A stretch of 64,000 bases of DNA from Diorhabda sublineata (Eukaryota; Arthropoda; Insecta; Coleoptera; Chrysomelidae). The translations under genes and the position numbers were made by a program. Under the pieces are notes generated by a model, which saw nothing but the letters and a program-made list of their open reading frames with translations, ran no database searches and had not been told where the DNA came from. Positions 1 to 10,109 of this stretch are shown piece after piece (within the stretch, counting starts at the first letter, position 1; each line of letters opens with the position of its first letter). The stretch spans positions 10,657,312-10,721,311 of the forward strand of contig NC_079483.1 in the NCBI RefSeq assembly GCF_026230105.1. The letters are read 5' to 3'.

Positions 1-1900
1 CGGTTTTGTAACCGTTACAATATTAACCATAATTATTCCACATCCAAAGGGACTAATTACATATTATTATATTTTTAAGGACTAATAGGATTAAACAATT
101 TGAAACTTTTACAAGCGATTTTTCAAAATCGAATTGGCCGTGTATTACCAACTAAATAACCACACAGAGCAATAATATTTTTTAGTACTTAGAAAAAACA
201 TATTTGTGCATATTTACGAGAAACATTAACCGAAGCAAAAAATGGAATGGCATGGGCCGAGTTAAATAATGACAGTAATGAAACAAATCTACTTGTGCAA
301 CTTTTCTTCTGACATGATCAGTCCTTTGTTGATCAGATCCTTAGGTGGCGCGTATAAGTTCTTATTGTCCACATGATTTCTAGTAGTTCAGCCTCATCAG
401 CAAATCTTTGAATAAATCATTGGTAGTACGTCTATAGTTCCACATAATTTAGAAGTTTGCAAGACATAACTCCATAATTTCTTAATTCGCTTATTTTTCA
501 GAAAGATCAAAAAATTTGATAAATGGCGCCGTCTGCATGGAGGCTTGAGTCTTATTTTTACTTAAACTTAGTAAGTTATGGATTTAAAAATTAAATTTTG
601 ATATTTTTCATTAAAAAATCACATCATTCTCCTAAGACAAAATAGCTTGTCAAAGAAAAATAACGTAGAAACAGTAGAGGTCTTCCATCACGTGGTTAAT
701 ACGTTAGAAACAATATTCATCTGATTCAAATCGAAATTTCTGTCAAATCGTCTTTTTACGAATAAATCGAATTTTTTTTTCAATTTTTATGGTTAAAATA
801 AACATTTTTAACAAAACTTTTAATAAATATTTCGATAAGTTATATTAGAACGTTTTTGTTGGGAAGAGCTGTAGATCTTTAATAAAATATTCCTAAACTT
901 ATTGAAAATAAAAGTTTCGGTAAATATATTACCATCATTAGGGCAACAAACTAATGAAAAAATACATAACAAACGTCAGAAATAGAATTTAAACACATGT
1001 AGATATCTATTAGAAACCAAAACAACACACACGGACTTTTTAAAAGTTTTACCTGGAACCCTAAGCCCTTTATATCTATAGTTCTTCCAATATCAATTGC
1101 AGATTATCAAAACCCTTGCGGACAATTTTGTTTGATCTACCATAGGCGTAGATACCTCATTTTATAAATTCATTATTTTTTACTTGAACCTTGAAAAAAA
1201 AATCATTTTTATACCTTGTTAAATTGCTACAACTGAATATTAAATTATAAAACGTAAATAGACGAGTAGAATTTTCGTGCCTGTAAGGGAGTTAGGCTTA
1301 AACAGGGTACCAGATGTGAACTGAAGCCTTTTTGTAACCTATTCGTTTTTTTATCCTGGAAAACGAAATTTCAAATCATAAACCATAAAGGAAAATTGAT
1401 TCTTTGCAAATAAAACAAAATAAGAAAAACATTTCAATTCCAAAGTATCTTTATAAATAATAATGGTAGTTAGAATCGTCTGAATTAGAGTCATCATTTG
1501 ATTGAATTATGAAGGGTTGTAAAAAGGGTGATACCTCATACTGATCTTCTTGATAATATGTTCAAAACAGTTTTTCCAAAGCTCTTGGCGGTCTGCCGCT
1601 AGAACTCTCTTTACGAGCTCTACAACCTCTTAATCAGTTCTGGAGACTGATTACATTTTTACATTTGCCCATAATAATCTTATAGAGTTAAATATGCGAT
1701 AGTAATGAGGTAATCTGAGAAGTGTATGACCTTGTTCTTTGCCCAGCTTGTTAAAATAAAAATCAGTAGTAAATCACCAGGAGAGGAATTGAGGCGTCGG
1801 ATTTCGCGGTTTAAATTGACACTCATAATTCAAGGGCCACCTGTTTGACCAGAAAAGTCAGATTCTACAAAAAGAACCATAGTAAGAATTTACAGCCGCC
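1..1900. other. AT-rich stretch without a recognisable gene
   Basis: No open frame here has a recognisable domain and no tRNA-like structure was seen. The only structure noted is a pair of weak repeats also found near 3.6-3.8 kb, one direct (about 1,075-1,115) and one inverted (about 1,441-1,530). It is probably intergenic or intronic sequence with decayed repeats. Confidence 0.5.
1441..1530. repeat. Short dispersed repeat with an inverted copy at about 3,690-3,775
   Basis: The segment around 1,500-1,520 (ATTATGAAGGGTTGTAAA) recurs in reverse complement near 3,700-3,720. Flanking bases, including an AGAATCGT block and a CATCATTT block, align at matching spacing. A separate short direct match (TTCCAATATNAATTGCAGA) links about 1,085 with about 3,630. 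The two sites therefore look like decayed copies of one dispersed element; its class cannot be told. Confidence 0.4.
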
Positions 1901-1930
1901 AAAAGATGAAGTAGCTCTACAAAAATAGCT

Positions 1931-2053
1931 ATAGTCGTGTACGATGAAACTGTTGGCAAGAAAGGCCAAAATAATGTTACTTCTTTGTTGTTGCATTATA
2001 TTAACAGGGCAGATATGGGCAACAAAAACTGTTTGTTAGTTATGGATACCTGG
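1931..2053 (+). pseudogene. Short coding relic, possibly transposase-like
   Basis: A 41-codon open stretch without a start codon reads IVVYDETVGKKGQNNV, continues through SLLLHYINRADMG, and ends LLVMDTW. The layout (YDE, GKKG, then a hydrophobic strand with an Asp) resembles transposase-like proteins repeated in insect genomes that carry 'DE..GKKG' followed by 'L.SD.C.GQN'. That likeness is from memory and weak. Stops lie on both sides, so it is a relic rather than a gene. Confidence 0.3.
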
Positions 2054-2076
2054 GGCAAAACAAAAATTGTTTGATA

Positions 2077-2095
2077 GTTAGGTTAGGTTAGGTTT
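2077..2095. repeat. Short TTAGG-type run
   Basis: Three consecutive TTAGG(T)-like units occur here. TTAGG is the usual insect telomere repeat, but this is far too short to be telomeric. Similar short runs lie at about 8,660, 8,900, 44,047 and 48,523. Confidence 0.6.
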
Positions 2096-2099
2096 ACGC

Positions 2100-4090
2100 A
2101 TTAGTTAACATTTTTGAAATTTTCAAAAGCACTAAATATTATTTTCCTATTAGAGGACATTCCCGGCTGCCCAACGATCAAGATTTTAGTTCAATTAAGA
2201 CGAAAAAAGAAGAACACTGCAGAAGTACAGTCTGACTCCTTTTAAGATTGTGAAAGCAGAGCAAAAAGATTTTATTAATACGGCTAAAGCTCTAAAGCCA
2301 TTTTTTATGCCAAATCCAAAGCCGCTTATGAAAATAAAATCACTAAGAGTGATTAAAATAACTGCAAAACCGGAAGAAGCTTGGTACCCAACTAACATTA
2401 AAACCCCTGTATCAAGGTGACATTTAAATCAAACCCCAGAATCTAGGTTTTCTACGAAATCTTTCTAAATGCCTAAAAGTTCCCGAGAATGTCTACTATT
2501 ATCTCAATCTGCAATCAAATATTGCTCAACCCAGCACCAGTACTAGTACTGGGCCTGAAGATGAAATAGACAACGAAGACAATAGCAGTGGCGCAGAACA
2601 TCAAACAATGATGCCGATTTTCTTTGTAATTATTACAATTTAACCATTGTTTAAAAATAATCATTTCTTTCAACCTTTGCATATTGAAATCCTTAGTTCC
2701 CGTAAAAACAAACATTGTCCATAAAAAAAGGAAGCACTACGTTGTTATTTGTAATATTACGAAAATTTTGATAATTCTCTAATTATAAAATAAAATATGT
2801 CTTACATAAGAAAAAACCAAATTAAGCAAAACTTTGGGCGACATATAGTTTTTCAACTTTCCCAAAAAGTCAAAACTGGACTATGGTGGTTTTTATTAGA
2901 AAGGCCTCAATTGTTAACTCAAAAAGTTAACACAGAAAGTAGAAAATAAGCAACACAGATATACAAAGAAATGACACAAGCAACGAATATGAAATATGCA
3001 AAACTGAAGCAAAAACTTAAGCAACCACCAATCAAAGCAGAATAATAAGAAAAAAAAATAGAGGGAGCCACAATGAAGCTTATTATTTTTATTGCTTTCA
3101 GTCATGTAATTTGCTTTGTTAATTTTTGAGTTTTTCCCTCACAAACAATTATAAGAACAATAAAATCTTTTCTGTTATAATATTAAGAAAAAATTGCACA
3201 AATTACTACTTAGAAACCCAAATTAATATAATATAAAAACAAATTGGCGTTTTATTTCCTGTAGCGACAGAGTGTTGTTAACACCCACTCTATAAAAATA
3301 TAGATATCAACCCACGAATATATCGAGGACAAACCATCTATAATTTACCATAACTTTGTGGTTATTAGTGCTGCATGATATGGAAATAATATCGAAACAT
3401 CCCATAGAACCGCTCGCAGCCGCGACATTTGTTTATTATGAACTATCATCCTCCCACGGCGGACCAACTACAAAATATTTTTCACATTTCAAATTTTAAA
3501 ACAGGTCCGTGCTTTAATCCATGTTTCATTCCGACGTACTTATAAATTTTAGTGTGAAAATGACATACTTGATTATATTGAGGAATTACAGTACTTAGTA
3601 CTATAAAACAAAGGAATATTAAGGTATAGTTTTTCCAATATTAATTGCAGAATGCAGAATACAGTTATGCGAGGTACAATCGATAGTTTATCATCAACCT
3701 CTTTACAACCCTTCATAATTCAACTAAATGATGTCTCTAGCAAATACGATTCTGACTACAATTATTAGAGGAGAGTGCCCAAAACCGAAACCCTGTTTTG
3801 TTTTTGAATTAAAAAAAAAATAGAAATTAGTAACAAATTGAGTGTTTAAATCATCTAATATTTACTTTGTAATGTTGAGCATCCTTTAACTTTTTTACTT
3901 TAAAAAAATCTAATTCAAAAATAGTATAAAAACTTTCTCTAGGGGCCTATTCCTTACTCTATAAATAAGTAGTCAAGGAATGAATGTGAAGATAGCCGCA
4001 AGGAGGTTTTCCCGCTGGAATTTTCACGGGAGAAGGTTATTGGTGGAAAAATTTAGTATAAAATAAGTCAATAGGTTTTATTTCACCATC
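2100..4090. other. Gene-poor AT-rich stretch
   Basis: No coding region with a recognisable domain was found. Open frames here are short, AT-driven and low in complexity, for example a Phe/Leu/Cys-rich minus-strand frame near 2.9-3.1 kb. Apart from the inverted repeat copy near 3.7 kb nothing structured is visible. Confidence 0.45.
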
Positions 4091-4095
4091 AATCT

Positions 4096-4203
4096 CTGAA
4101 GACGATAACTTATCGAAACGCGTGGCAGACAGTGTAATTGTGAATGTTGGTGTAGTGGTAGTTGGTAGTGTATTCAGTATGAATATCGCCAACTGTTCCA
4201 GAA
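4096..4203. repeat. Dispersed ~105-bp repeat (GAAGACGATAACTT family)
   Basis: This unit contains GAAGACGATAACTTATCGAA and, further on, GTGTAGTGGTAG followed by a TATTCAGTATGAATAT block. A related copy lies in reverse orientation at about 57,635-57,745 and a more diverged one near 19,850-19,915. Two of the three sit directly against or inside mariner sequence, which suggests a small mobile unit such as a SINE or MITE. Class unknown. Confidence 0.55.
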
Positions 4204-4528
4204 ATTCCAACTCAGTCACCTCATTCGACCGACCACTGTGGTGCTGGTCTTTGCAAGTCGTAGGGCCTAGTTTAAACTCTGTTATCCAATATTTTACTAT
4301 TTATAGCGAAGGAGCAGTCTCACCCAGAGTAAAATCCAGTTTAGCTTTTCTATTGGTTGGGCTATGGACTTTGAAATAAAAGTATTGTATCACATAACGA
4401 TAACCAATTTTTTTCATGTTTACAAAGTAAAATCTGAAAACGTTCTGTACTTTCTAATACAGTGATATTTTGCAAGGAACTACCTCCATCTCTAGGTCAG
4501 GCCAGATACTTCTGGGACCATCCTCGTA
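4190..4528 (-). mobile_element. Mariner fragment, N-terminal transposase part and one terminal repeat
   Basis: Read on the minus strand from 4,528, the segment starts with the inverted terminal repeat TACGAGGATGGTCCCAGAAG. It then encodes a decayed paired-like helix-turn-helix region including FTLGETAPSL and the linker SGRSNEVTELEFL. The same terminal repeat and N-terminus recur at 28.6-29.6 kb and 33.9-35.1 kb. The catalytic half is missing and the left side is cut by the dispersed repeat. It is a dead 5'-end fragment of a Tc1/mariner DNA transposon. Confidence 0.75.
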
Positions 4529-4699
4529 TACTATATGCAGCCTGGAATGATATCTTTGTATAATCGAAACTTCTTGGCATTCTATATCTATATTATACGC
4601 CTGCGGGTTTTATTTTATGCAAATTAACATATTAGTCAGGTTTTCACCTTCACTCTCATTCGAAATAGCGATGGGCAAGTCAATCGATTGTAAAAAACC

Positions 4700-5045
4700 G
4701 AATTAATACCTGCGAAATAGAGAATATTGCCTATTATGACAGGAAAATTATCGATTTTGCTGCGGGCGTTCGTAACAGATTGCCTCACGATATTTCTGAT
4801 AAGGCAATTAAATCGTTGTTAATACCTCAGGTGCCAAAGTCATTTTCAACAATTTCGAAATTGATATTGGTCACATTCATATGCAAATAACGCAGATTGT
4901 TGAAGATTCATAATAAACGGTATTATTTAGTTGATGAATGGGTAAAATATAAAGATAAGAAATGGAAAACGAGACCTAAAACGTCTCACGAAAAAAACTA
5001 TGAATGTCACAAAAATGTTATAAATAGATTTATGAGGCAATTATG
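4700..5045 (+). pseudogene. Unclassified decayed coding sequence
   Basis: Frames between about 4,705 and 5,045 give peptide-like runs such as CEIENIAYYDRKIIDFAAGV and, after frameshifts, YLVDEWVKYKDKKWKTRP. The dense Lys/Trp/Tyr content and long stop-free pieces suggest a former protein, probably of a mobile element. I do not recognise the family. It abuts the left end of the Helitron. Confidence 0.25.
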
Positions 5046-5062
5046 AGGTGCTCCAAGAATAT

Positions 5063-6318
5063 TCTATATCTATAAAAGAGGATGTCACTGACTGACTGAC
5101 TGACTGATTCACTCATCAATGCCCAGTCAAGGCTATTGAAGATAGAGACATGAAATTTTGAGGGTTTGTTTGTATCGGTGTATAGAGGTGCGATAAAAAA
5201 GGATTTTACGAAATTTCGATTTTAAAGGGTTAAAACGGGATATGTTTGCAAATTCGATTTTTTCGTTTTTCTCGGCCGCTAATAGAAATATCGACTTCGT
5301 TTTTGCACTAAAACATTCTCCGTGCAAGTACCTAAAAGCCCATTTCTGCGACTTCGAAAGGCTTCAAAGAGTTGAACAAAAATTTTTATTACGCAACCAT
5401 ATATTTAACAATTCTTCATGACGAAATGAGATATCAAAGCGATTCTTTTTTAGAAATGGGTCCCGTGTGAATATCTAAAAACTAATTTCTCCGTTTTTGA
5501 GATTTTTTTTTTTTTGATTTCTTTAAAAAGATAAAGAATGCATGGAGTTTCGATCTATCGATTCTGTGTTACAAGTTGATAGTGCTGTGCAATATCCATC
5601 AGAGTTCCTAAACACACTTTATCCTCCAGGTTTTCCAGCACATAGACTTATTCTAAAGGCTGGATCACCGATAATGTTGTTACGAAATCACAATCCTCCT
5701 AAACTGTGCAACGGTACGAGAATACGTGTGAACGCTCTTCAGAAAAACGTAATCGAGGCTACGATTTATAACCGGATGTGCCATACAGGAATCAGTCTTT
5801 ATACCCCTTATACCTTCAGACTACCATTTTCAATTTAAAAGAATGCAATTCCCTATTAGAGATTATTTTGATATGACAATCAATAAATCACAAGGTCAAT
5901 CTTTGAAAGTGGCAGGAATCGATTTGAGAGAAAACTGTTTCTCCCATGGTCAATTTTATGTAGCCTGTTCAAGAGTAAGTTCTCCGTCAAGTTTAGTTAC
6001 TTTAGCAAAACAACAGATGTGGTTTACAGAAGAAGTGTTGACATAAATTATATATGATACAATATTTTGTTTTACGCCTTTGTAATCATTGTAACTTTAC
6101 TAATAAATCGTTTATTTCATATTTTTATGTTAATGAAATGTATGTAAGTATTTGTTATATTATTTATCGTATAAATAATAAATGTGTGCAATTTTTAAAT
6201 GATAATGTGTCTTTTATTTATAACACTTCCAAATTGAATTAATGCATAGAATACATAAGTCAATTCTCATTGAATTATCCCTATATTACACGGGCCAAGC
6301 CGCGACGGGTATTGCTAG
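5063..6318 (+). mobile_element. Helitron, internally deleted, both ends present
   Basis: The left end reads TCTATATCTATAAAAGAGGA followed by a GACT-repeated stretch, as in known arthropod Helitron 5' ends. The right end finishes GGGTATTGCTAG followed by T, the classical CTAG|T terminus. Only the helicase C-terminus is left inside; the Rep nickase and the helicase N-terminus are missing. At about 1.26 kb, against 5 kb or more for autonomous elements, this is a deleted derivative that could only move with proteins supplied in trans. Confidence 0.8.
5542..6046 (+). pseudogene. Pif1-like helicase C-terminus of the Helitron (frameshifted)
   Basis: The first part contains LKAGSPIMLLRN and the 'LCNGTR' element of the Pif1/RecD2 helicase C-terminal domain. 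After a +1 shift near 5,795-5,801 the reading continues PLIPSDYHFQFKRMQFPIR, then MTINKSQGQSLKVAG and HGQFYVACSRV, the conserved motifs V and VI of Helitron helicases. It ends in-frame at 6,046, the natural end for this family. Walker A and B motifs are absent because the N-terminal part is deleted. Clearly a dead remnant; the same domain occurs at 63.2-64.0 kb in the second Helitron. Confidence 0.85.
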
Positions 6319-6489
6319 TTTTCTTATAAAAAACAAGTAGGTACCAGTAAACCTTCTCCAACTTCCACTACGTTACCAAAAGCTTCTTACAGGTATGTGT
6401 GAAACGGAATAAAAGTGTAAGGAATAATATTAAAACTATAGGTTGAGTTAGGCATTATTAGAATACATTTTGTGTCAAAAACTCTTACT

Positions 6490-6965
6490 TAGTCAATGGT
6501 AGATGGACTATTGCGTTGTCGTGGTGCTAGAGCTTTAGGAGTTGAGGTCGCACAAGGAAAACACATTCCTATAGTCCGGGACGCTAACATAGAGCTATCC
6601 TGCCAATTTTTGGATAGCATTGAAATCATTCAATCGCATGTCCCAGTGATTACTGGACTTACCAAGCTTCTGTTGTCGATCTGAGTGCAACAACAACTCT
6701 TGCATTTATTTTTCTTCTTGTGCAAGTACTTTTGGTAGGTACCAATTATGCGCACATATATTGTGGAGGCGTTCTTTGTTGATATTCAATTCGTCAGATA
6801 ATGCACGAACGGTTAGACGTCGATCAGTTGAAAATAGCAGTTAACAGTTAACATTAACGTCGATAGGTAAGGGGTGATAGGTGTTTTTATATTGATAGTT
6901 TTCGCCGTGGTTCACGTCCCTCTTCGAACTGTTTCGTCCAATCAAACATGGAGTTTTTAGAGACA
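6490..6965 (-). pseudogene. Mariner transposase remnant
   Basis: Read on the minus strand from about 6,965, the pieces are FDWTKQFEEGREP (end of the first HTH), then LTVRALSDELNINKERLHNI (second HTH), and after a deletion VITGTCDW where VITGDE.W is expected. Last comes HHDNAIVH, the second catalytic-Asp region (family HHDNAPAH). The order matches a mariner transposase. In-frame stops and changed residues, including loss of the first catalytic Asp context, show it is dead. No terminal repeats were located. Confidence 0.65.
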
Positions 6966-7308
6966 CATACTTTTAGAACGTACATTATACACGTAGATAT
7001 GACAACAATCCAATTTCCCAAATGACATGAAAATCCTACTAAGAAAGCATCGCGAGCCAAAGATTTTTCTTTTGAAAATATATTTTTAAAAATCTTTATC
7101 AATACAAAAAAACACAATTCACAATTTTTCAAGCGAAATGAACTAGATTAATTATTTTGATGATTACAATATTCATATTTATACTAATAAAATGCTGACA
7201 GTTGTTTACATAATTTCATCTTGCGTTTTACTTTTTAAAATGCTCTGAATTTTTCTTCACATTACTCGCGACATGGATAATATCTATAAGTATCTGTTAA
7301 AAACGTTT
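6966..7308. other. Short unassigned AT-rich gap
   Basis: Sequence between the mariner remnant and the piggyBac terminal repeat. No gene, repeat or RNA was recognised. Confidence 0.4.
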
Positions 7309-7463
7309 TTAACACGTTAACTGCCACGGCAAAGTTCAGAATTGCATTTAAATTGACAATTTGATTTAATTACATTATATTATTAAAAACTGAAATTCTA
7401 GTGCATAGTTTTCATAAAAAGCATAAAAAACGTGTTTTTCTTTAAAAAAGTGTTACGAGTTAT

Positions 7464-7514
7464 CTCGTAGTTGGCTTCTGTAACATAAATCACTTCGCGG
7501 AAGCCAACTACGAG
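7464..7514. repeat. Subterminal perfect hairpin of the piggyBac element
   Basis: CTCGTAGTTGGCTTC at 7,464-7,478 is the exact reverse complement of 7,500-7,514, with a 21-base loop. The same core (CTCGTAGTTGGC) recurs next to the right terminal repeat at 9,124-9,135. It is therefore a subterminal repeated motif, possibly a transposase binding site; that function is inferred. Confidence 0.7.
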
Positions 7515-7686
7515 TTAATTCGTACATAGAGACGATTCGACCTGTCGCTTCTATAAAGTTAAATCATATATACGCCTCCATATTCGTCAGTAGTATCTTA
7601 TATATTGTCGAGTGCATTACATTTGCGTCTTTCTTGAGTGTTTTGTTTTATAATTATTGTTATAATTAAATTATCAAGAATCCAAT

Positions 7687-8095
7687 ATGGATAAGAAAAG
7701 ACCACTGACTCAAGATGAAATTGAGTACTACGCAAATCTAAGAAAGACTATTAGATGGCCCAAAAAGATTTCATTACATATTATAGAGATATATACACAA
7801 TGCTCACAAATTTTTTCAAAAAGTAACTTCTTCTAAATTAAAACTGATCAAGTCTAGAGAAAAACTCGTCGTCGCGTTGATTGGAGAAGAGATTCAACCA
7901 GTTTCGAAGAAAATGAAATTGCAAGAGTTTCATTATTTAGAGAGTCTACTACCTACCAAAAAAAAGCAACGTCCGACAAAGCCATGTATATGTACCCAAG
8001 CAAAAAAACGCAGAGAAACGCGTTATTTCTTTCCAGCTTGTAAAGAAAAGCCAGCCCTTTGTTTGTGTGGAAGATTGCTTTAAGAAGTTCCAAAA
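7687..8095 (+). pseudogene. PiggyBac transposase remnant (N-terminus joined to C-terminus)
   Basis: An ATG at 7,687 begins MDKKRPLTQDEIEYY, a typical acidic piggyBac N-terminus. About 110 bases later the frame starting at 7,799 reads NAHKFFQKV, SKLKLIKSREKL and then, from 7,877, a continuous stretch into the Cys-rich tail with PCICTQAKKRRETRYFFPAC and KPALC. After a one-base shift near 8,065 it continues CVEDCFKKF. This tail matches the C-terminal zinc-ribbon of piggyBac transposases, where the last position is normally His. The catalytic DDD core is deleted, so the protein cannot function. Confidence 0.75.
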
Positions 8096-8199
8096 ACAAT
8101 AAAATATTATTTCATTTCGTGAATTATATTCGTTTTTCATTCGTTTTTTAATAAATTTTCTCTTCATGCAAGCCAGCATTAATTTTTTGTTCTTTTCCC

Positions 8200-8740
8200 A
8201 GAAGCCATCTATTGATATTAGCACTTGTATATTCCGAGTTTGGTAATTATACACTTTCGCGGTCACCTGGTTTTTTGGCTCTAGAAAATCGAAATATGGA
8301 TGGATTTTAATGATCTTGGTCTCAAAATGTTCCATTTTACGGCGGATTTTTCCAAAAAAATTCGAAAATTAAAAAAAATAAATATTTTTTACAGTTTCAT
8401 GACTTTAAATGCAAAAAAAAATTACTTTCTACATATAATCCTTCGTAACTGTTTCTGACGTCGTGGAATCAAATTCGTATATTTTTTTCGTAATTTTCAA
8501 AAAAAATGAATATTTTGAAAAAAAAATTTCAAAAAAGTTAATTTCATGAAACTGTGAAAAATATTTATTTATTTTGAATTTTCGTATTTTTTTATAAATC
8601 CGCCGTAAAATGGAACATTTTGAGACCAAGATCATTAAAATCCATTTTTCTATTTTCTAGAGCCAACCTAACCTAACCTAACCTAACCAAAAAACCAGGT
8701 GACCGCGAAAGTGTATAATTACCATAATTTTTTGTGAAGG
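8200..8740. repeat. Large inverted repeat inside the piggyBac remnant
   Basis: The left arm (about 8,235-8,405) contains GGTCACCTGGTTTTTTGGCT and, further in, CATTTTACGGCGGATTT. The right arm (about 8,535-8,740) has the reverse complement of both at mirrored spacing. The loop is roughly 130 bases of A/T-rich sequence. Arms of ~170-200 bp would form a long hairpin if single-stranded or transcribed. Confidence 0.65.
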
Positions 8741-9105
8741 ATTATTTTGCAAAACCGTTTTTTTTTACGATTTAAAACAGTAAAACTATGAGAAATTTTC
8801 ATTCCTGCTATTTCTACTAATTTTTTTTATAAATCCGCCGTAAAATGGAACATTTTGAGACCAAGATCATTAAAATCCATTTTTCTATTTTCTAGAGCCA
8901 ACCTAACCTAACCAAAAAACCAGGTGACCCGAAAGTGTATAATTACCATAATTTTTTGTAAAGGATTATTTTGCAAAACCGTTTTTTTTACGATTTAAAA
9001 CAGTAAAACTATGAGATATTTTCATTCCAGCTATTTCTACTAATTTTTTTTTAAATCCGCCGTAAAATGGAATATTTTGAGACCAAGATCATTAAAATGG
9101 CCAAT
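8587..9105. repeat. Tandem array, about 2.3 units of ~225-235 bp
   Basis: The block AAATCCGCCGTAAAATGG recurs at 8,596, 8,831 and 9,053, spacings of 235 and 222 bases. The intervening sequence is nearly identical, including GAGACCAAGATCATTAAAAT, a TAGAGCC block followed by AACCTAACC runs, and GAAAGTGTATAATTACCATA. The first unit also forms the right arm of the inverted repeat. A diverged single copy of the same module lies outside this element at 14,560-14,685. Confidence 0.75.
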
Positions 9106-9221
9106 AAACACCAGACGAGATAACTCGTAGTTGGCAGTCAAAACGTGTTAATTAATAAATCTTCATTATTTTACCAAATCCATAAACAACATAGTTGCTG
9201 CGAGATAATAAAAAAATGTAA

Positions 9222-10060
9222 TACAGTCGACTCTCGTTAATTCAAAACTGCGTTAATTCGAACCTCTCTACAATTCATAGTTATCACGAGTTCCCTACAA
9301 ATTTCTCAATATATTTCAAACTAATTCAATATATTTTTATGCACTTGATAATTCGAATGAAAAAATCATTGCTATATAACAAAACGACGTTTTAATTCGA
9401 ACTCATAGGTGTCCAATACTCGACAATTCAAAGTACATTTTGCGACAAGTTCAAACTTGTATCAAAGTACAGGAGCCTTTGTTTTTGTTATGATTAATTT
9501 GACTATTTGACAGACACTTCTCAAGGATGGGTTTTTTCGGTTACTGTTGTACACAGATAAAAAAATTGTCTTTAACGATTCTTGAAAAGAAGAAGTTAAT
9601 CGAAAAAGTAGAGGAAGTTGAGAAGGAAAGTGATGTTATAATAGAATTTAAGATTCCTCTGAGTACTTTCTCAACCATAATAAAGCACAATGAGAAAATT
9701 AATTGCTGGAGTAGAACTACTAAAGGTGTATTTCCTCGCCTGGACGAAAGCCTGGTCCTTTAACTAAGATAGTTTAGAGGACAAAAAGTCTATATTAGTC
9801 TAAACTTATTGAAGGATAAAGCAAAATAGTTCGCGTCTAGTCTAAGCACCAAAAACTTTGCAGCTAGTGAAGGGTGGCTTACAAATTTCAAAAAGAAAGA
9901 TGAAGTTGTGTTTAAAAAAGTTTGTGGAAGTGTTGATGCTGCAGTTTGCTTAGATTGGCGCGGTAAATTGAAGACCTTACTTTTAAAGATGAAAAATGTC
10001 ATGGGGAAAAACATAGTGAAGAGAAGTTCACAGTTTTACTTGGATATAGGATATACTGGA
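9222..10060 (+). mobile_element. Pogo/Tigger-type DNA transposon, 5' fragment
   Basis: The left end reads TACAGTCGACTCTCGTTAAT, a typical pogo/Tigger terminal repeat flanked by TA. A decayed transposase follows. No matching right terminal repeat was found: the element stops at about 10.05 kb against minus-strand LINE sequence, so it is truncated. Confidence 0.7.
9527..10020 (+). pseudogene. Pogo/Tigger transposase N-terminal part (CENP-B-type DNA binding)
   Basis: The stretch KKLIEKVEEVEKESDVIIEF and IPLSTFSTIIKHNEKI are the CENP-B N-terminal helix-turn-helix of jerky/Tigger transposases. FPRLDESLVL matches the start of the second DNA-binding domain. A frameshifted continuation gives EGWLTNFKKKDEVVFKKVCG, the end of that domain. 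The DDE catalytic region is absent and stops interrupt the frame. It is a separate copy from the more complete pogo element at 16.2-18.1 kb. Confidence 0.75.
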
Positions 10061-10109
10061 TTGTGCTATTCTGTGAGTTGCCCTGACGTATTACTCTTTC
10101 CACAGGGAT

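Larger units (their letters stand above)
7309..9151 (+). mobile_element. PiggyBac-type element remnant bounded by TTAA
   Basis: The left boundary is TTAACACGTTAACTGCCA and the right boundary, in reverse complement, is TTAACACGTTTTGACTGCCA. TTAA target duplications stand at 7,309-7,312 and 9,148-9,151, as expected for piggyBac. Inside are a decayed transposase (7,687-8,095), a subterminal hairpin (7,464-7,514) and a large fold-back of satellite-like units (8,200-9,105) that is not usual in piggyBac. At ~1.84 kb it is shorter than typical autonomous elements (about 2.4 kb) and lacks the catalytic core. Confidence 0.75.

Noticed and set aside
6496..6684. Plus-strand 62-aa ORF
   Set aside because: It is the antisense of the mariner remnant: the HHDNA motif lies on the opposite strand.
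8660..8940. CCTAA runs as a telomere or interstitial telomere
   Set aside because: Only two to five units, inside a tandem module of a piggyBac remnant; far too short for a telomere.
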